Source of the DNA: Lewinellaceae bacterium SD302
GTDB taxonomy: Bacteria > Bacteroidota > Bacteroidia > Chitinophagales > Saprospiraceae
Direction of reading: 5' to 3'
DNA: 64,000 bases
Assembly (NCBI GenBank): GCA_002591745.1
Contig: PDLQ01000016.1
Coordinates: 49,800-113,799 of the forward strand
Shown here: piece after piece, positions 51,607 to 60,043 of the stretch
Layout: each line of letters opens with the position of its first letter
How positions within the stretch are numbered: position 1 is the first letter of the stretch
Notes under the pieces: generated by a model
Seen by the model: the letters and a program-made list of their open reading frames with translations, nothing else
The model's database searches: none
What the model was told of the DNA's origin: nothing
Position numbers and translations under genes: made by a program

Positions 51607-53328
51607 ATGTGTACCGAAAACCATAATCAGGATAGTCCTTTAAAATCCAGTTCCAGTGAATTGGACGGGCGGGTTATGGCTAACAACTCCGAGGAGGTAA
51701 GACGATCAGCGAGCCTTCTCAATAGTGACTATCAAAGTAGCAAAGCTGGTGGCGAAGCTAACGTAGCAAAGTCGGTAAATCAACAAAAAATGGCGGCTAA
51801 CGCAGATTTTCGGGATACCATCGCGACGGTAGACGAGCAGGGTAAGCGCCGCTGGATTTTCCCTAAAAAACCAAAAGGAGATTACTACCGCTATCGGACC
51901 TGGGTGAGTTACGGGTTACTGTTGATACTGTTTGGTCTGCCCTTCATCAAAGTGAACGGGGAACCCCTGATTTTACTCAATGTACTGGAGCGTCACTTCA
52001 TCTTGTTTGGTCTGGCCTTTACGCCCCAGGATTTTCATCTCTTTGCCATTCTGATGATCACGGGGGTGGTTTTCATCGCCTTGTTTACGGTGGTTTTTGG
52101 GCGGCTGTTTTGTGGTTGGGTCTGCCCCCAGACGATCTTCATGGAAATGGTTTTCCGGAAGGTGGAATACTGGATTGAAGGTGATGCGAATGCACAACGC
52201 AAACTCGCTAAAGCGCCCTGGACAAGCGATAAAATCAGGAAAAAAGCCCTTAAGCACGCTATTTTCCTGGTAATCTCAGCCTTGATTGCCCATGTTTTTC
52301 TGGCCTACATTATCGGGATGGATGCCGTGCTGGAAACCGTGAGCCAATCGCCACTGGCCGCACCGGGGGGCTTCGCCGCCATTATCATCTTCATCGGTGT
52401 ATTCTATTTTGTTTTCAGCTACATGCGCGAGCAGGTGTGTATTGCCATTTGCCCCTACGGCCGATTACAGGGCGTATTGCTGGACGATAACAGCATCAAC
52501 GTCATCTATGACTACGAAAGAGGAGAGCCAAGGGGTAAGATCCGGAAAGGTAAACCCAAGCGAACGAGTTGCTCGGATTGTGAGAACTGCCGCGATGGCA
52601 AAGATGGATGTGCCGACCAGATACTGAATCGGATTAACCACGCCATTACGACGGGTGCCGAATCAATGCCACTTGCTTCTGCTCCATTGGCCGTAGTGAA
52701 AGAGAAAAAGGTGGGTGACTGTATCGATTGTACGCTTTGTGTACAGGTCTGCCCCACGGGGATCGACATTCGTAACGGCATTCAAATGGAGTGTGTGAAC
52801 TGCACGGCCTGTATTGACGCCTGTGACGAGGTAATGATTAAAGTAGGTCGCGATCCTGGCTTGATTCGTTACGACAGTGAGCGGGGAGTCGCCGCTGGGA
52901 AAAGAAAGATCTGGACGCCAAGAGTGCTCGCTTACTCAGCAGTCTTACTGCTCTTGATCGGTCTTAATGTATTCCTGCTGAGTGGCCGTACACAATTGGA
53001 CGCACTGTTACTACGCGCACCGGGGCAGCTGTCCCAGACCAACGCAGATGGCAGCGTGGGTAATTTGTACACCTATCAGTTGATCAATAAATCGAGGAAA
53101 GAATTGCCCGTTCGTTTTGAGGTGGAAAGACCCGCCGGTGGAAAAATTCGCTACGTCGGTGAAAATCCTACAGCCCGTCCGGGCGAAGTTTCCGAAGGAG
53201 CTCTATTCATTGACTTACCCCCGGACGTCTCCAGGAGAAGCGACAACGAGGTGTACATCAAAGTGTATTCCGAGGACCGCTTACTCGATGAGTTGACGAC
53301 CTCATTTCTTTATCCCGAAAGCAATTAA
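51607..53328 (+). CDS. ccoG: cbb3 oxidase accessory protein CcoG (FixG)
   Basis: A 573-residue membrane ferredoxin-like protein if it starts at 51607. FCGWVCPQT, CIAICPYGR, CIDCTLCVQVCPTG and CVNCTACIDAC hold two [4Fe-4S] clusters and other Cys residues; membrane helices lie at about 98-120, 150-172, 215-240 and 255-275, and a C-terminal Ig-like domain follows. It helps copper delivery to the oxidase. The normal family start corresponds to MAANADFRDTIATVDE, the ATG at 51790. The stretch before it includes a 93-base dispersed element in frame (51679-51771). Either this has become an N-terminal extension or translation begins at 51790; I cannot decide from sequence. Confidence 0.9.
   Translation: MCTENHNQDSPLKSSSSELDGRVMANNSEEVRRSASLLNSDYQSSKAGGEANVAKSVNQQKMAANADFRDTIATVDEQGKRRWIFPKKPKGDYYRYRTWVSYGLLLILFGLPFIKVNGEPLILLNVLERHFILFGLAFTPQDFHLFAILMITGVVFIALFTVVFGRLFCGWVCPQTIFMEMVFRKVEYWIEGDANAQRKLAKAPWTSDKIRKKALKHAIFLVISALIAHVFLAYIIGMDAVLETVSQSPLAAPGGFAAIIIFIGVFYFVFSYMREQVCIAICPYGRLQGVLLDDNSINVIYDYERGEPRGKIRKGKPKRTSCSDCENCRDGKDGCADQILNRINHAITTGAESMPLASAPLAVVKEKKVGDCIDCTLCVQVCPTGIDIRNGIQMECVNCTACIDACDEVMIKVGRDPGLIRYDSERGVAAGKRKIWTPRVLAYSAVLLLLIGLNVFLLSGRTQLDALLLRAPGQLSQTNADGSVGNLYTYQLINKSRKELPVRFEVERPAGGKIRYVGENPTARPGEVSEGALFIDLPPDVSRRSDNEVYIKVYSEDRLLDELTTSFLYPESN
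51679..51771 (+). repeat. Long (93-base) form of the dispersed element, inside the 5' end of ccoG
   Basis: Starts GCTAACAACTCCGAGGAGG and ends GAAGCTAACGTAGCAAAG, with an exact core (51733-51741) and a second near-core. It is close to identical to 15363-15455 (reverse orientation). The length is divisible by three and no stop codon is introduced in the ccoG frame. Confidence 0.85.
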
Positions 53329-53329
53329 A

Positions 53330-53779
53330 ATGAAAAATTTCCACTGGGGTCATGGTATCGCCCTGTTCTATACCACCTTTGCGCTGACAATGATCTTTGC
53401 GGTCATCAAAAGTACGAGCTTCGATAACAGTCTGGTAACCAAAGATTATTATGCCCAGGACATTGCCTATCAGCAAACCATGGATCGGCTATCCCACAGT
53501 CGTGAACTAGTACGTGGTGTGCGTGTGGATAAACGGGAAGACCAATATGTGCTGGTCTTCCCCATCCAGGATGTTGGTGATGACATCACTGGGAAGGTTC
53601 AACTTTACAGCCCCGTTTCCAGTGATCGCGACCTGAATTGGGATTTAATGGCGGGTGAAGATGGCGAACAGAGAATTCCGTTGGAGAAAATTCCTAACGG
53701 GCGTTATCAATTAATCGTGAAGTGGACTGACGGTAAACTCCAATATCAGGACGAATTCCCCCTCTACTTGCAAAACTAA
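53330..53779 (+). CDS. ccoH: CcoH/FixH-family assembly protein
   Basis: A 149-residue protein with an N-terminal membrane helix (HGIALFYTTFALTMIFAVI) and a periplasmic beta domain (VRGVRVDKREDQYVLVFPIQD, YQLIVKWTDG). FixH proteins are needed for stable cbb3 oxidase and CcoG action. The motif LVTKDYYAQDIAYQ after the helix is typical. It starts one base after the ccoG stop. Confidence 0.9.
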   Translation: MKNFHWGHGIALFYTTFALTMIFAVIKSTSFDNSLVTKDYYAQDIAYQQTMDRLSHSRELVRGVRVDKREDQYVLVFPIQDVGDDITGKVQLYSPVSSDRDLNWDLMAGEDGEQRIPLEKIPNGRYQLIVKWTDGKLQYQDEFPLYLQN

Positions 53780-53783
53780 ATTA

Positions 53784-54467
53784 ATGCTGTACTCTGCCTT
53801 CTTGATCGGTTTATTGGGAAGTCTGCACTGCGTAGGTATGTGCGGACCGCTGATGCTGGCAGCCCACGCCGGTAGTAGTCGGCCGGGAGATTTGGTGCTG
53901 TATCAGTTCGGCCGCATTATGACTTATGCCCTGCTAGGCTTGTTATTCGGCACTTTTGGCTGGGGTGTCCATTTGTTTGGCTTGCAACGGGAGCTGGCCC
54001 TCATTACGGGAATACTTTTGATTTTGATCGCCTTGTTTCAGTTCGATCCGGAAGCGATCATTGCTCGTCTGAACTGGTTCGGCCGCTTGCAATTCTGGCT
54101 GAGAAAAACGTTTGGCCGTCTATTACGTAAAGATTCGGTTACCATGCGTTTTGCTCTGGGCGTGATGAATGGATTACTGCCCTGCGGTATGGTTTATCTG
54201 GCGGTCTTGGGTGCGGTCAATAGCCCCGGAGCGGGCCGTGGAATGCTGTATATGGTATTTTTTGGTTTAGGGACACTGCCGCTGCTGATCGCTACTCTCT
54301 ATTTTGGTCAGCGATTGGGAGTACGTTATAAACGCAATGTAGCCCGGGCGGGAAGTTTTGTTTTACTGGTAGCGGGGGCTTTATTGATATGGCGTGGTGG
54401 AACCTACCAGGTCCCCGCCGAATTTTGGACATTTCAGGATATCATGTTTCCACCCATGTGTCACTAA
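53784..54467 (+). CDS. SafE/TauE-like membrane protein of the cbb3 locus
   Basis: A 227-residue protein with six predicted membrane helices. It starts with GLLGSLHCVGMCGPLML, the hallmark of the short sulfite-exporter-like (SafE) proteins found after ccoH in Bacteroidota and other groups, and has NGLLPCGMVYLAVLGA in the second half. The paired Cys in each half suggest metal or thiol transfer, perhaps copper; its part in oxidase assembly is inferred from position alone. The final MCH is unusual. The gene starts five bases after ccoH, and its stop overlaps the end of the facing kinase gene by four bases. Confidence 0.85.
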   Translation: MLYSAFLIGLLGSLHCVGMCGPLMLAAHAGSSRPGDLVLYQFGRIMTYALLGLLFGTFGWGVHLFGLQRELALITGILLILIALFQFDPEAIIARLNWFGRLQFWLRKTFGRLLRKDSVTMRFALGVMNGLLPCGMVYLAVLGAVNSPGAGRGMLYMVFFGLGTLPLLIATLYFGQRLGVRYKRNVARAGSFVLLVAGALLIWRGGTYQVPAEFWTFQDIMFPPMCH

Positions 54468-56035
54468 TCAAGCTGAGGCAGTTCGATCCTGAAAGTCGTT
54501 CCCTTTCCTTCCTCGCTGGTGAAAGAAATACTGCCGCTCATAATTTCTACGTAACGTTTTACAATATTCAGCCCCAGGCCGGTTCCTTTGATACTCTCTG
54601 CGTTGGAAGCCCGGAAGAAACGGTTGAATAAATTGGCTTGGTCGGCAAGCGGAATACCGATGCCGTGGTCAGTAATTTCGATAGATAAAGTCTGCTCGCT
54701 GCGCTTACTCCGAATCAGGATTGGAGTATTGCCAGGGGCGTATTTAATAGCGTTAGAAACCAGATTATTGATAATGTTACGGGTCAGTTGGGTATCTAAA
54801 CGAACTGTTTCGCTGCCTTCGTGCTGGTGAGTGATTCTCTGCCTTTCATCGGAAGCCAGGGATATATCGTCGAGAGTCTGGGCAAAGAAATCCGATACGC
54901 TGATTTGCCGGGGGGTATATACGATAGCCCCACTCTCTAGTTTTTCCAGGGAGAGGAAATCATTGAGGATAGTAACGAGGTTGTTAACAGATGATTTGAT
55001 GCGTTTCAGGTGACGCTCAAAACGATTGGTTTGCATCCGCTCTGCGTGAATCTCGATGAGGTCAGTCGAACTGAGGATGGAAGTTAGCGGCGTCCTGAAC
55101 TCGTGGGAGGCCATGGCGACGAAACGCGACTTTAGTTCTCCCAGTTCTCTTTCTTTATTGAGTGAAAGGGCCAGTTGTGACTCTGCTAATTTATAAGTGG
55201 TAACGTCCTGGGTGATGCCAAAAAGCTTGATGGCGCCCTCTCTGCGATCGATCTCCCGCTCGACGTAGCCCTGAATGTATTTCGTGCCACTGTTTTTAGT
55301 GAGAATTCGATAGGAATACTCGTGGCGGTTTATGCTCATAATCGCTTTTCGGACTACGGTATTAGCCTTGGGCAGGTCTTCGGGGTGAAGTAACTCGAGA
55401 AACGACTGGGGAGTCAGACCCGTGTGACTGCTCAGGTCGAAGATGTCGAGCAGAACCTCCGATGTGCTCAATTCCTCATTGGTCAGATCGTATTCCCAGT
55501 AACCCAGGCTAGCCATTCGTTGGGCTTCCCGCAAACGAGCTTCACTGGAAGTCAGTTCCCGGGTGCGTTCCATGACTTTTTGCTCCAGCCGGTCGGAATA
55601 CTCCTGAAGTTCACGTTCGTTTTTTCGCAGAGAAGCCAGCATGCTTTTTCTGACGGAGGTGTCACTGACGAATGCAATGGCCAGGCGTTCATTATCCTGC
55701 ACTGCATAACTCAGACTGATCTCAACCGGAAAATGCTCTCCGTTCTTTTTTACGCCGAAAAGTTCGCGTCCTACACCCATTGGCCGGGGTACGGGCTTTT
55801 GAAAATAATCGTCGCGGTACTCGACGTGGCGTTTGTGGGCATTTCGGGGAACGAGGATCTCGATGCTTTGACCGATCAAATTATCATCCTCGTAGCCGAA
55901 AATACGCTTGGCGAAAATGTTGGCTTTAACGATGATGCCCGCAGCATCGGTCATGATAATACCTACGGTAGCGTGGTCGAACATGGATTGCAAGAGCTGA
56001 CTCTGTTCTTGCGGTTTATTCCCGGCGGAGTTCAT
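54464..56035 (-). CDS. PAS-domain sensor histidine kinase
   Basis: A 523-residue soluble kinase. A first PAS domain lies at about 14-125, with coiled coil from 130 to 170 and a second PAS at about 172-285. The dimerisation and phosphorylation helix MASHEFRTPLTS carries His311, and the ATPase domain has NNLVSNAIKYAP (N box), ITDHGIGIP (G1) and KGTGLGLNIVKRY (G2). There is no membrane segment or receiver domain. In the first PAS, His70 and Arg90 align with the heme-binding His200 and the oxygen-sensing Arg220 of FixL, though both residues are common in non-heme PAS domains too. The gene is divergent from a Usp gene across an FNR-type box. I infer it may act on the regulator at 62698. Confidence 0.9.
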   Translation of the reverse strand: MNSAGNKPQEQSQLLQSMFDHATVGIIMTDAAGIIVKANIFAKRIFGYEDDNLIGQSIEILVPRNAHKRHVEYRDDYFQKPVPRPMGVGRELFGVKKNGEHFPVEISLSYAVQDNERLAIAFVSDTSVRKSMLASLRKNERELQEYSDRLEQKVMERTRELTSSEARLREAQRMASLGYWEYDLTNEELSTSEVLLDIFDLSSHTGLTPQSFLELLHPEDLPKANTVVRKAIMSINRHEYSYRILTKNSGTKYIQGYVEREIDRREGAIKLFGITQDVTTYKLAESQLALSLNKERELGELKSRFVAMASHEFRTPLTSILSSTDLIEIHAERMQTNRFERHLKRIKSSVNNLVTILNDFLSLEKLESGAIVYTPRQISVSDFFAQTLDDISLASDERQRITHQHEGSETVRLDTQLTRNIINNLVSNAIKYAPGNTPILIRSKRSEQTLSIEITDHGIGIPLADQANLFNRFFRASNAESIKGTGLGLNIVKRYVEIMSGSISFTSEEGKGTTFRIELPQLD

Positions 56036-56102
56036 AAAGCTATTATCTTATTTTTCAAAGCTAGCGAGAAATCAATAACTCCCGCATCATTTTGGCTCAA
56101 TA

Positions 56103-56116
56103 ATGATTAGAATCAC
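56103..56116. promoter_or_regulatory. FNR-type box between the kinase and the first Usp gene
   Basis: ATGAT-TAGA-ATCAC, exact TGAT-N4-ATCA core, in the 261-base gap between the divergent starts at 56035 and 56297. Confidence 0.7.
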
Positions 56117-56296
56117 CGATAGGGATGATCCAGGCCAGTCGATATGGATAATCCGCGGCCTAATTTTACTACTGAGAGAGAGATGATCATATTGATCATT
56201 TGTCGGGTGAATGACCCGGCCGCAGTTTGGCCGGAGTGGGACCGTTGGGCAGAGTTGTGTTCGCGGTCCCTTTTTTCTAACCAACTACTATCTAAG

Positions 56297-57154
56297 ATGT
56301 CAAGAATAATCGTACCCACGGATTTTTCAAATACAACGGTAACCGCCCTGAACGTGGCTGCTGAGTTTTCCAAAGTAACCGGTTTTGAAGTTGAGGTCGC
56401 TCACTTTCATGACGGCTACGGTCAGGAAGACGTGATCGTAAGTCGAAAGGGCAATTTGAGCGCACAGATCGAGGCCCAGAGAAAACTGGAAGAATTTATC
56501 AGATTCAATACTGCGCCCGAAGACCTTCAGCGAAACGCCCATACCGACGTTATCAACAAATTGGCCAACCGCTGCGTGATCGGAGACGCCGCACCGGGAT
56601 TGGTCAAACTCAGTAAAGAAGCCGGTACGGAGATGATCGTAATGGGCGCATCCGGCGCAGGAGTGGTACACGGTAGTAACCCGTTTTACGGAAGTGTAGC
56701 CAAGACAGTCAGTATGAAAAGTGAATGTCCCGTAGTACTGGTACCGAAGGATTACGAATTTTCCGGGTTTCAAAAAATCGCTTACAGTTTTAGAAACGAG
56801 GCACCATTACGGGCGATTATCAACGAGACCAAACAATACCTGACGGGCAATCGACCTAAATCTTATTTCGTCCACCTGGAGCACGACAATCCCGATGAAG
56901 AAAGGAAGGACATCGCATTTCTCAAAGATCCCGAACAGCGGGATTTTATGAACAGCGATGACGAATTGAAAATTCTGGAACCTGGGGAGTTGGTCAAAAG
57001 ACTCATTGAGTTCATCCAAGAAGAGAACGTCGATTTGCTGATCATGGGACGACGGAAAAGAGGATTTATTGAAAGCCTGTTCGTTGATTCTGAAGTCCGG
57101 CCATTACTTACGAGGTGTAAAATACCACTGATGATCGTTCCCATCGATAAATAG
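56297..57154 (+). CDS. Universal stress protein with two Usp domains (first of five)
   Basis: A 285-residue cytoplasmic protein starting MSRIIVPTDFSNTTVTALNVAAEF; the ATG at 56297 puts the Usp fold at residue 1, while a longer frame from 56144 would add 51 residues and cover the intergenic gap. The first domain ends with VMGASGAGVVHGSNPFYGS..CPVVLVP, the ATP-binding loop type. The second (from about 150) is shorter and keeps LLIMGRRKRGFIESLF. Tandem Usp proteins bind ATP or AMP and take part in stress and low-energy responses. It differs from the two duplicated types further on. A terminator follows. Confidence 0.88.
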   Translation: MSRIIVPTDFSNTTVTALNVAAEFSKVTGFEVEVAHFHDGYGQEDVIVSRKGNLSAQIEAQRKLEEFIRFNTAPEDLQRNAHTDVINKLANRCVIGDAAPGLVKLSKEAGTEMIVMGASGAGVVHGSNPFYGSVAKTVSMKSECPVVLVPKDYEFSGFQKIAYSFRNEAPLRAIINETKQYLTGNRPKSYFVHLEHDNPDEERKDIAFLKDPEQRDFMNSDDELKILEPGELVKRLIEFIQEENVDLLIMGRRKRGFIESLFVDSEVRPLLTRCKIPLMIVPIDK

Positions 57155-57177
57155 AACCCAAGCAGGCTCTAAGCACT

Positions 57178-57213
57178 AAGTAGTTCGGAATTAATCCGAA
57201 CTACTTTTTTTTT
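57178..57213 (+). terminator. Rho-independent terminator after the first Usp gene
   Basis: A perfect 12-bp stem (AAGTAGTTCGGA with complement), loop ATTAA, then a run of T. It lies between convergent genes at 57154 and 57263. Confidence 0.85.
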
Positions 57214-57262
57214 CGGACCCTGTTCAGAGCTTCAAAGTACCGGAAGAAAATTATTCTAATTC

Positions 57263-58111
57263 CTACTGGTGATTCGTAATAATCAGAAGCGGAAGGTCCG
57301 CTTTCAATATCGCATCACGGGTGCTACTGGCCTTGAATGTACGCGCGAGCCAGGTCTTTTCCGGCCGGTACATCGCCACGAGTTGGCAGTCTTGCTTCCT
57401 GGCGTAATGAAAAAGCCCGTTAACGACATCACTGTTACTCACCGCGGCAAAGCAGAGCGTACTTTCGAGGTGCTTTTTAGCAATCGCTTCACGCAGGTGG
57501 TTTAGATCGTAGTTCGTGGTTTTGTCCTGATGAATGCGAATGTGTAAAAAGTGTATCTCGGGCTTGTAAGGGGTGAACATCCCATCGACCCGTTCGATTT
57601 CAAAAGCGGACTCATCGTTCAAATCAGTAGCAATACAGATACGCTGAATGGGGTTGTACTGGGCGTCAGCAGGAACAACCAGCACCGGGCAGGGAGCCTG
57701 ATTGATCAAGTAACTCGTTTTTGATCCGAGCACTTTTTCCCATTCGTTTTTACGCCCCTTGGTTCCCATCACCAGTAAATTGATCTCTTGGCTGGAAACG
57801 AGCTTTTCCACGGCTACTTTCAGGGTGTCGCCCTTGACTTTTGTATTAATGGATGGTAAAGTGATACCATTTTCCATTGCCCACTGACGTTCTCCGTACA
57901 GAAATTTATCCATATCCTGTTTGGCCGCCTTTAACCGATCGGCGTAAGGAACGATGAGAAACGGAGAGTCATCGTTGGATGAATCCGGAATACAGTAGAG
58001 CAGGTTAAGATCGGCACCAGTTTTTGCGGCGATTCCCGCCGCGTAGCGGAAAGCATTTTTGGCAACGTCGGAAAAATCGACGGGGAGCAGGATCGATGTT
58101 ATTGCGTACAT
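57263..58111 (-). CDS. Universal stress protein, type 1 (copy A)
   Basis: A 282-residue protein of two Usp domains: LLPVDFSDVAKNAFRYAAGIA begins the first, LLVMGTKGRKNEWEKVLGSKTSYLINQAPCPVLVVP closes it with the nucleotide loop, and ICIATDLNDESAF starts the second. It aligns along its whole length with the gene at 60044-60901 (APCPVLVVP, then I..CIATDL/CFATDL, PEIHFLHIR/PDIHFVHVR, and the closing LPLLIITN/LPLLVLN). It is divergent from the type 2 Usp gene at 58246, with an FNR-type box between. Role: stress response, by family. Confidence 0.88.
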   Translation of the reverse strand: MYAITSILLPVDFSDVAKNAFRYAAGIAAKTGADLNLLYCIPDSSNDDSPFLIVPYADRLKAAKQDMDKFLYGERQWAMENGITLPSINTKVKGDTLKVAVEKLVSSQEINLLVMGTKGRKNEWEKVLGSKTSYLINQAPCPVLVVPADAQYNPIQRICIATDLNDESAFEIERVDGMFTPYKPEIHFLHIRIHQDKTTNYDLNHLREAIAKKHLESTLCFAAVSNSDVVNGLFHYARKQDCQLVAMYRPEKTWLARTFKASSTRDAILKADLPLLIITNHQ

Positions 58112-58165
58112 ATTAACCTAGTAATGTTGGTCAATACAAGATTAGCGCCGGGTCGTTAAGATACA

Positions 58166-58179
58166 ATGACTAGAATCAT
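58166..58179. promoter_or_regulatory. FNR-like box between divergent Usp genes
   Basis: ATGAC-TAGA-ATCAT, one base from the TGAT-N4-ATCA core and with the same TAGA middle as 56103. It lies 55-67 bases from both starts. Confidence 0.6.
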
Positions 58180-58221
58180 CCGCTGCACTGATGTTTTAGT
58201 CTCCAACTTGTTACCAGCCCC

Positions 58222-58230
58222 GCTACTTTG
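58222..58230 (+). repeat. Core repeat 16 bases before a Usp start
   Basis: CCGCTACTTTGCAGTC, oriented like the gene. An alternative TTG start of that gene would lie inside the repeat. Confidence 0.65.
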
Positions 58231-58245
58231 CAGTCTAAAAGAACC

Positions 58246-59151
58246 ATGGGAAAGATATTAGTTCCAGTCGATTTCAGTATTAACTGTTACAACGCCTTCC
58301 GCTACGGCATGCGCCTGGCCGAAGCCACCGGGCGGGAAGTTTTGGTAGCACATTACTTTCGGTCGTCTTTGGGAAACGAGAACACAGGTTCTCAGAGCGA
58401 CTACCAAAGCGTGGCCGTTGAAAAGATACGACAATTCGTACTTCCGGTTAATCACCTGAGGGATTTTGATTACGAAGATTTCTCCGTGGCAACTAAGATT
58501 TTTTTTGAGAGCAGGCCCGCTAGCAACGTAGCCGCTGCGATTCGGTCCAGAGCAGAGCAAGAGGATATTGACATTGTCGTTATGGGCACCAAAAGTTCAG
58601 CCGCCGTTCACGAAAAATGGTTGGGAAGCGTATCCATTCGAGTAAGTGCTGTCTGCGATCGTCCGGTGTTTTTAATCCCGCCAAAAGTTGACTTTACCCC
58701 CATGAAGAGAATCGTGGTAGCCAATACAAGTTTGGTCGCTGAACCCTATGCCCTTTGGCAGATAAAGGGATTGGCTGAACTCTATTCCTCAAAAGTCTAC
58801 TTCGTCCACGTTAGCCGACCGGAAACAGACGGAGATCTGCGCTTCATTCCCTGGCAATTGATGCGGGAGCTGCACGACGGAGAGCCGGCCGTGGGATATA
58901 ACTATACTGTTGCCGAGGTGAACGATGAAGATATTAGTCAGGGTTTGCTGACTTATGTAGCCGAGATCCACGCCGATGTTCTAGTCATGGTAAATGACAC
59001 CAAAAGTGCCGACCAGAAGATCATTCACGAAACACTGACGCAAGATCTGGCACTCAGGGCCAATTTGCCGATCGTGGTTTTACATACCGAGAGCGGCCGG
59101 GAGGAGCGAATAAACAATATCAGCACCTACGGCCGTTTTCGGGAGGTTTGA
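58246..59151 (+). CDS. Universal stress protein, type 2 (copy A)
   Basis: A 301-residue two-domain Usp protein; the ATG at 58246 gives MGKILVPVDFSINCYNAFRYG, and a TTG 18 bases upstream falls in a repeat. The nucleotide loop of the first domain is VVMGTKSSAAVHEKWLGSVS, followed by RPVFLIPP in place of CPVLVVP. It is a close paralogue of 60927-61838: both have VFLIPP, VVAN, AEPYxLWQI and xFVHV at matching places. Its stop abuts the stop of the lipoprotein gene facing it. Role: stress response, by family; the ligand is not known. Confidence 0.88.
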   Translation: MGKILVPVDFSINCYNAFRYGMRLAEATGREVLVAHYFRSSLGNENTGSQSDYQSVAVEKIRQFVLPVNHLRDFDYEDFSVATKIFFESRPASNVAAAIRSRAEQEDIDIVVMGTKSSAAVHEKWLGSVSIRVSAVCDRPVFLIPPKVDFTPMKRIVVANTSLVAEPYALWQIKGLAELYSSKVYFVHVSRPETDGDLRFIPWQLMRELHDGEPAVGYNYTVAEVNDEDISQGLLTYVAEIHADVLVMVNDTKSADQKIIHETLTQDLALRANLPIVVLHTESGREERINNISTYGRFREV

Positions 59152-59898
59152 TCAATCAAGTAAAACGGTTTCGGCCGGAGGAGCGATTTTTAAACTCATC
59201 ATTAGTGACCACAAAGCTTCAGTGACCGCAGTGGCATGTTCTTGAGAACTACATTGATCTCCACGGCTGATATTTTGACTGAACGCATTAAGGGCGGTGC
59301 CTAAATCGTGCTTAGCCGTTTCGAACACGTGAAGTTCTGACGGGGTGAAGGGATACAGTGTGGGGTCGGGCGTTTCACACTCTACCGTATACCATTCGCT
59401 ACGGGCCAGATTGGCCCACCAGGTATATTCCTTCCACTCCATCAGACAGAGCATTTGATCATTGATGATCATATCTACTTCGAGCCAGGTAGTATAAAAC
59501 GCATATAGTTTTCCCGAGTAAAGACGGGTGAAAGCGTCGTCATCGGCGGCATATAGTTCATTCATGGCCCGGTCTACCAGAATTTTTGCCGCTTCCAGAT
59601 TACTGTTTTTAATGGCGGCCCTTGCCTCGGCAAAGCTCTTTTCGGCCTCGTCCAGATGAAAACGACACTTCGTACTATTGGCACGACTCATTGGCCTGCG
59701 CCACTTTCCCCGCAGCTCCACCAGGTTTTCATTCAATTCAGCCGCAGCTACAGTAGCACCGGGCTGCTGGTTGGATTCGAGATAGTAGATCAAATCGAGG
59801 TAACTGTTCTCGGCAAGGCGGCTTTTTAATAATTGCTCATCCGTACAGGAGCCAACCCTAATCAATAAAAGCAGGGCGATGATGGAAAATAATTTCAT
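59152..59898 (-). CDS. Lipoprotein of unknown family, Usp-associated (copy A)
   Basis: A 248-residue protein; the ATG at 59898 starts a lipoprotein signal (MKLFSIIALLLLIRVGSC, Cys18), while a longer frame to 59979 would run across an FNR-like box. The mature part is predicted helical and contains AEKSFAEARAAIKNSNLEAA, then LVDRAMNELYAADDDAFTRL, then GKLYAFYTTW and a Cys in NDQMLCLMEW. The same order and spacing occur in the protein at 61914-62663, so the two are paralogues. I recognise no named family. It is always next to a type 2 Usp gene in this window. Function unknown. Confidence 0.8.
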   Translation of the reverse strand: MKLFSIIALLLLIRVGSCTDEQLLKSRLAENSYLDLIYYLESNQQPGATVAAAELNENLVELRGKWRRPMSRANSTKCRFHLDEAEKSFAEARAAIKNSNLEAAKILVDRAMNELYAADDDAFTRLYSGKLYAFYTTWLEVDMIINDQMLCLMEWKEYTWWANLARSEWYTVECETPDPTLYPFTPSELHVFETAKHDLGTALNAFSQNISRGDQCSSQEHATAVTEALWSLMMSLKIAPPAETVLLD

Positions 59899-59956
59899 AG
59901 AGATAATGGGGTATTGGTGACTCAAATAAAGGTATCGGTAGGGGTACGGGTAATAA

Positions 59957-59970
59957 TTGACGTAAATCAC
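59957..59970. promoter_or_regulatory. FNR-like box between lipoprotein A and the next Usp gene
   Basis: TTGAC-GTAA-ATCAC, one base from the FNR half-site on the left. It sits 59 bases from the lipoprotein start and 74 from the Usp start. Confidence 0.55.
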
Positions 59971-60043
59971 TGCTGGCAAAGATCATTGTCACCACCAGCT
60001 AAATCGGCACCGACTAGTTTTGTCAGGAATCAATTGTCGTGCA

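Noticed and set aside
56182..56200. ATGATCATATTGATCAT near-palindrome as a further FNR box
   Set aside because: Spacing between the half-sites is seven bases, not four; it may be another operator but does not fit the core.
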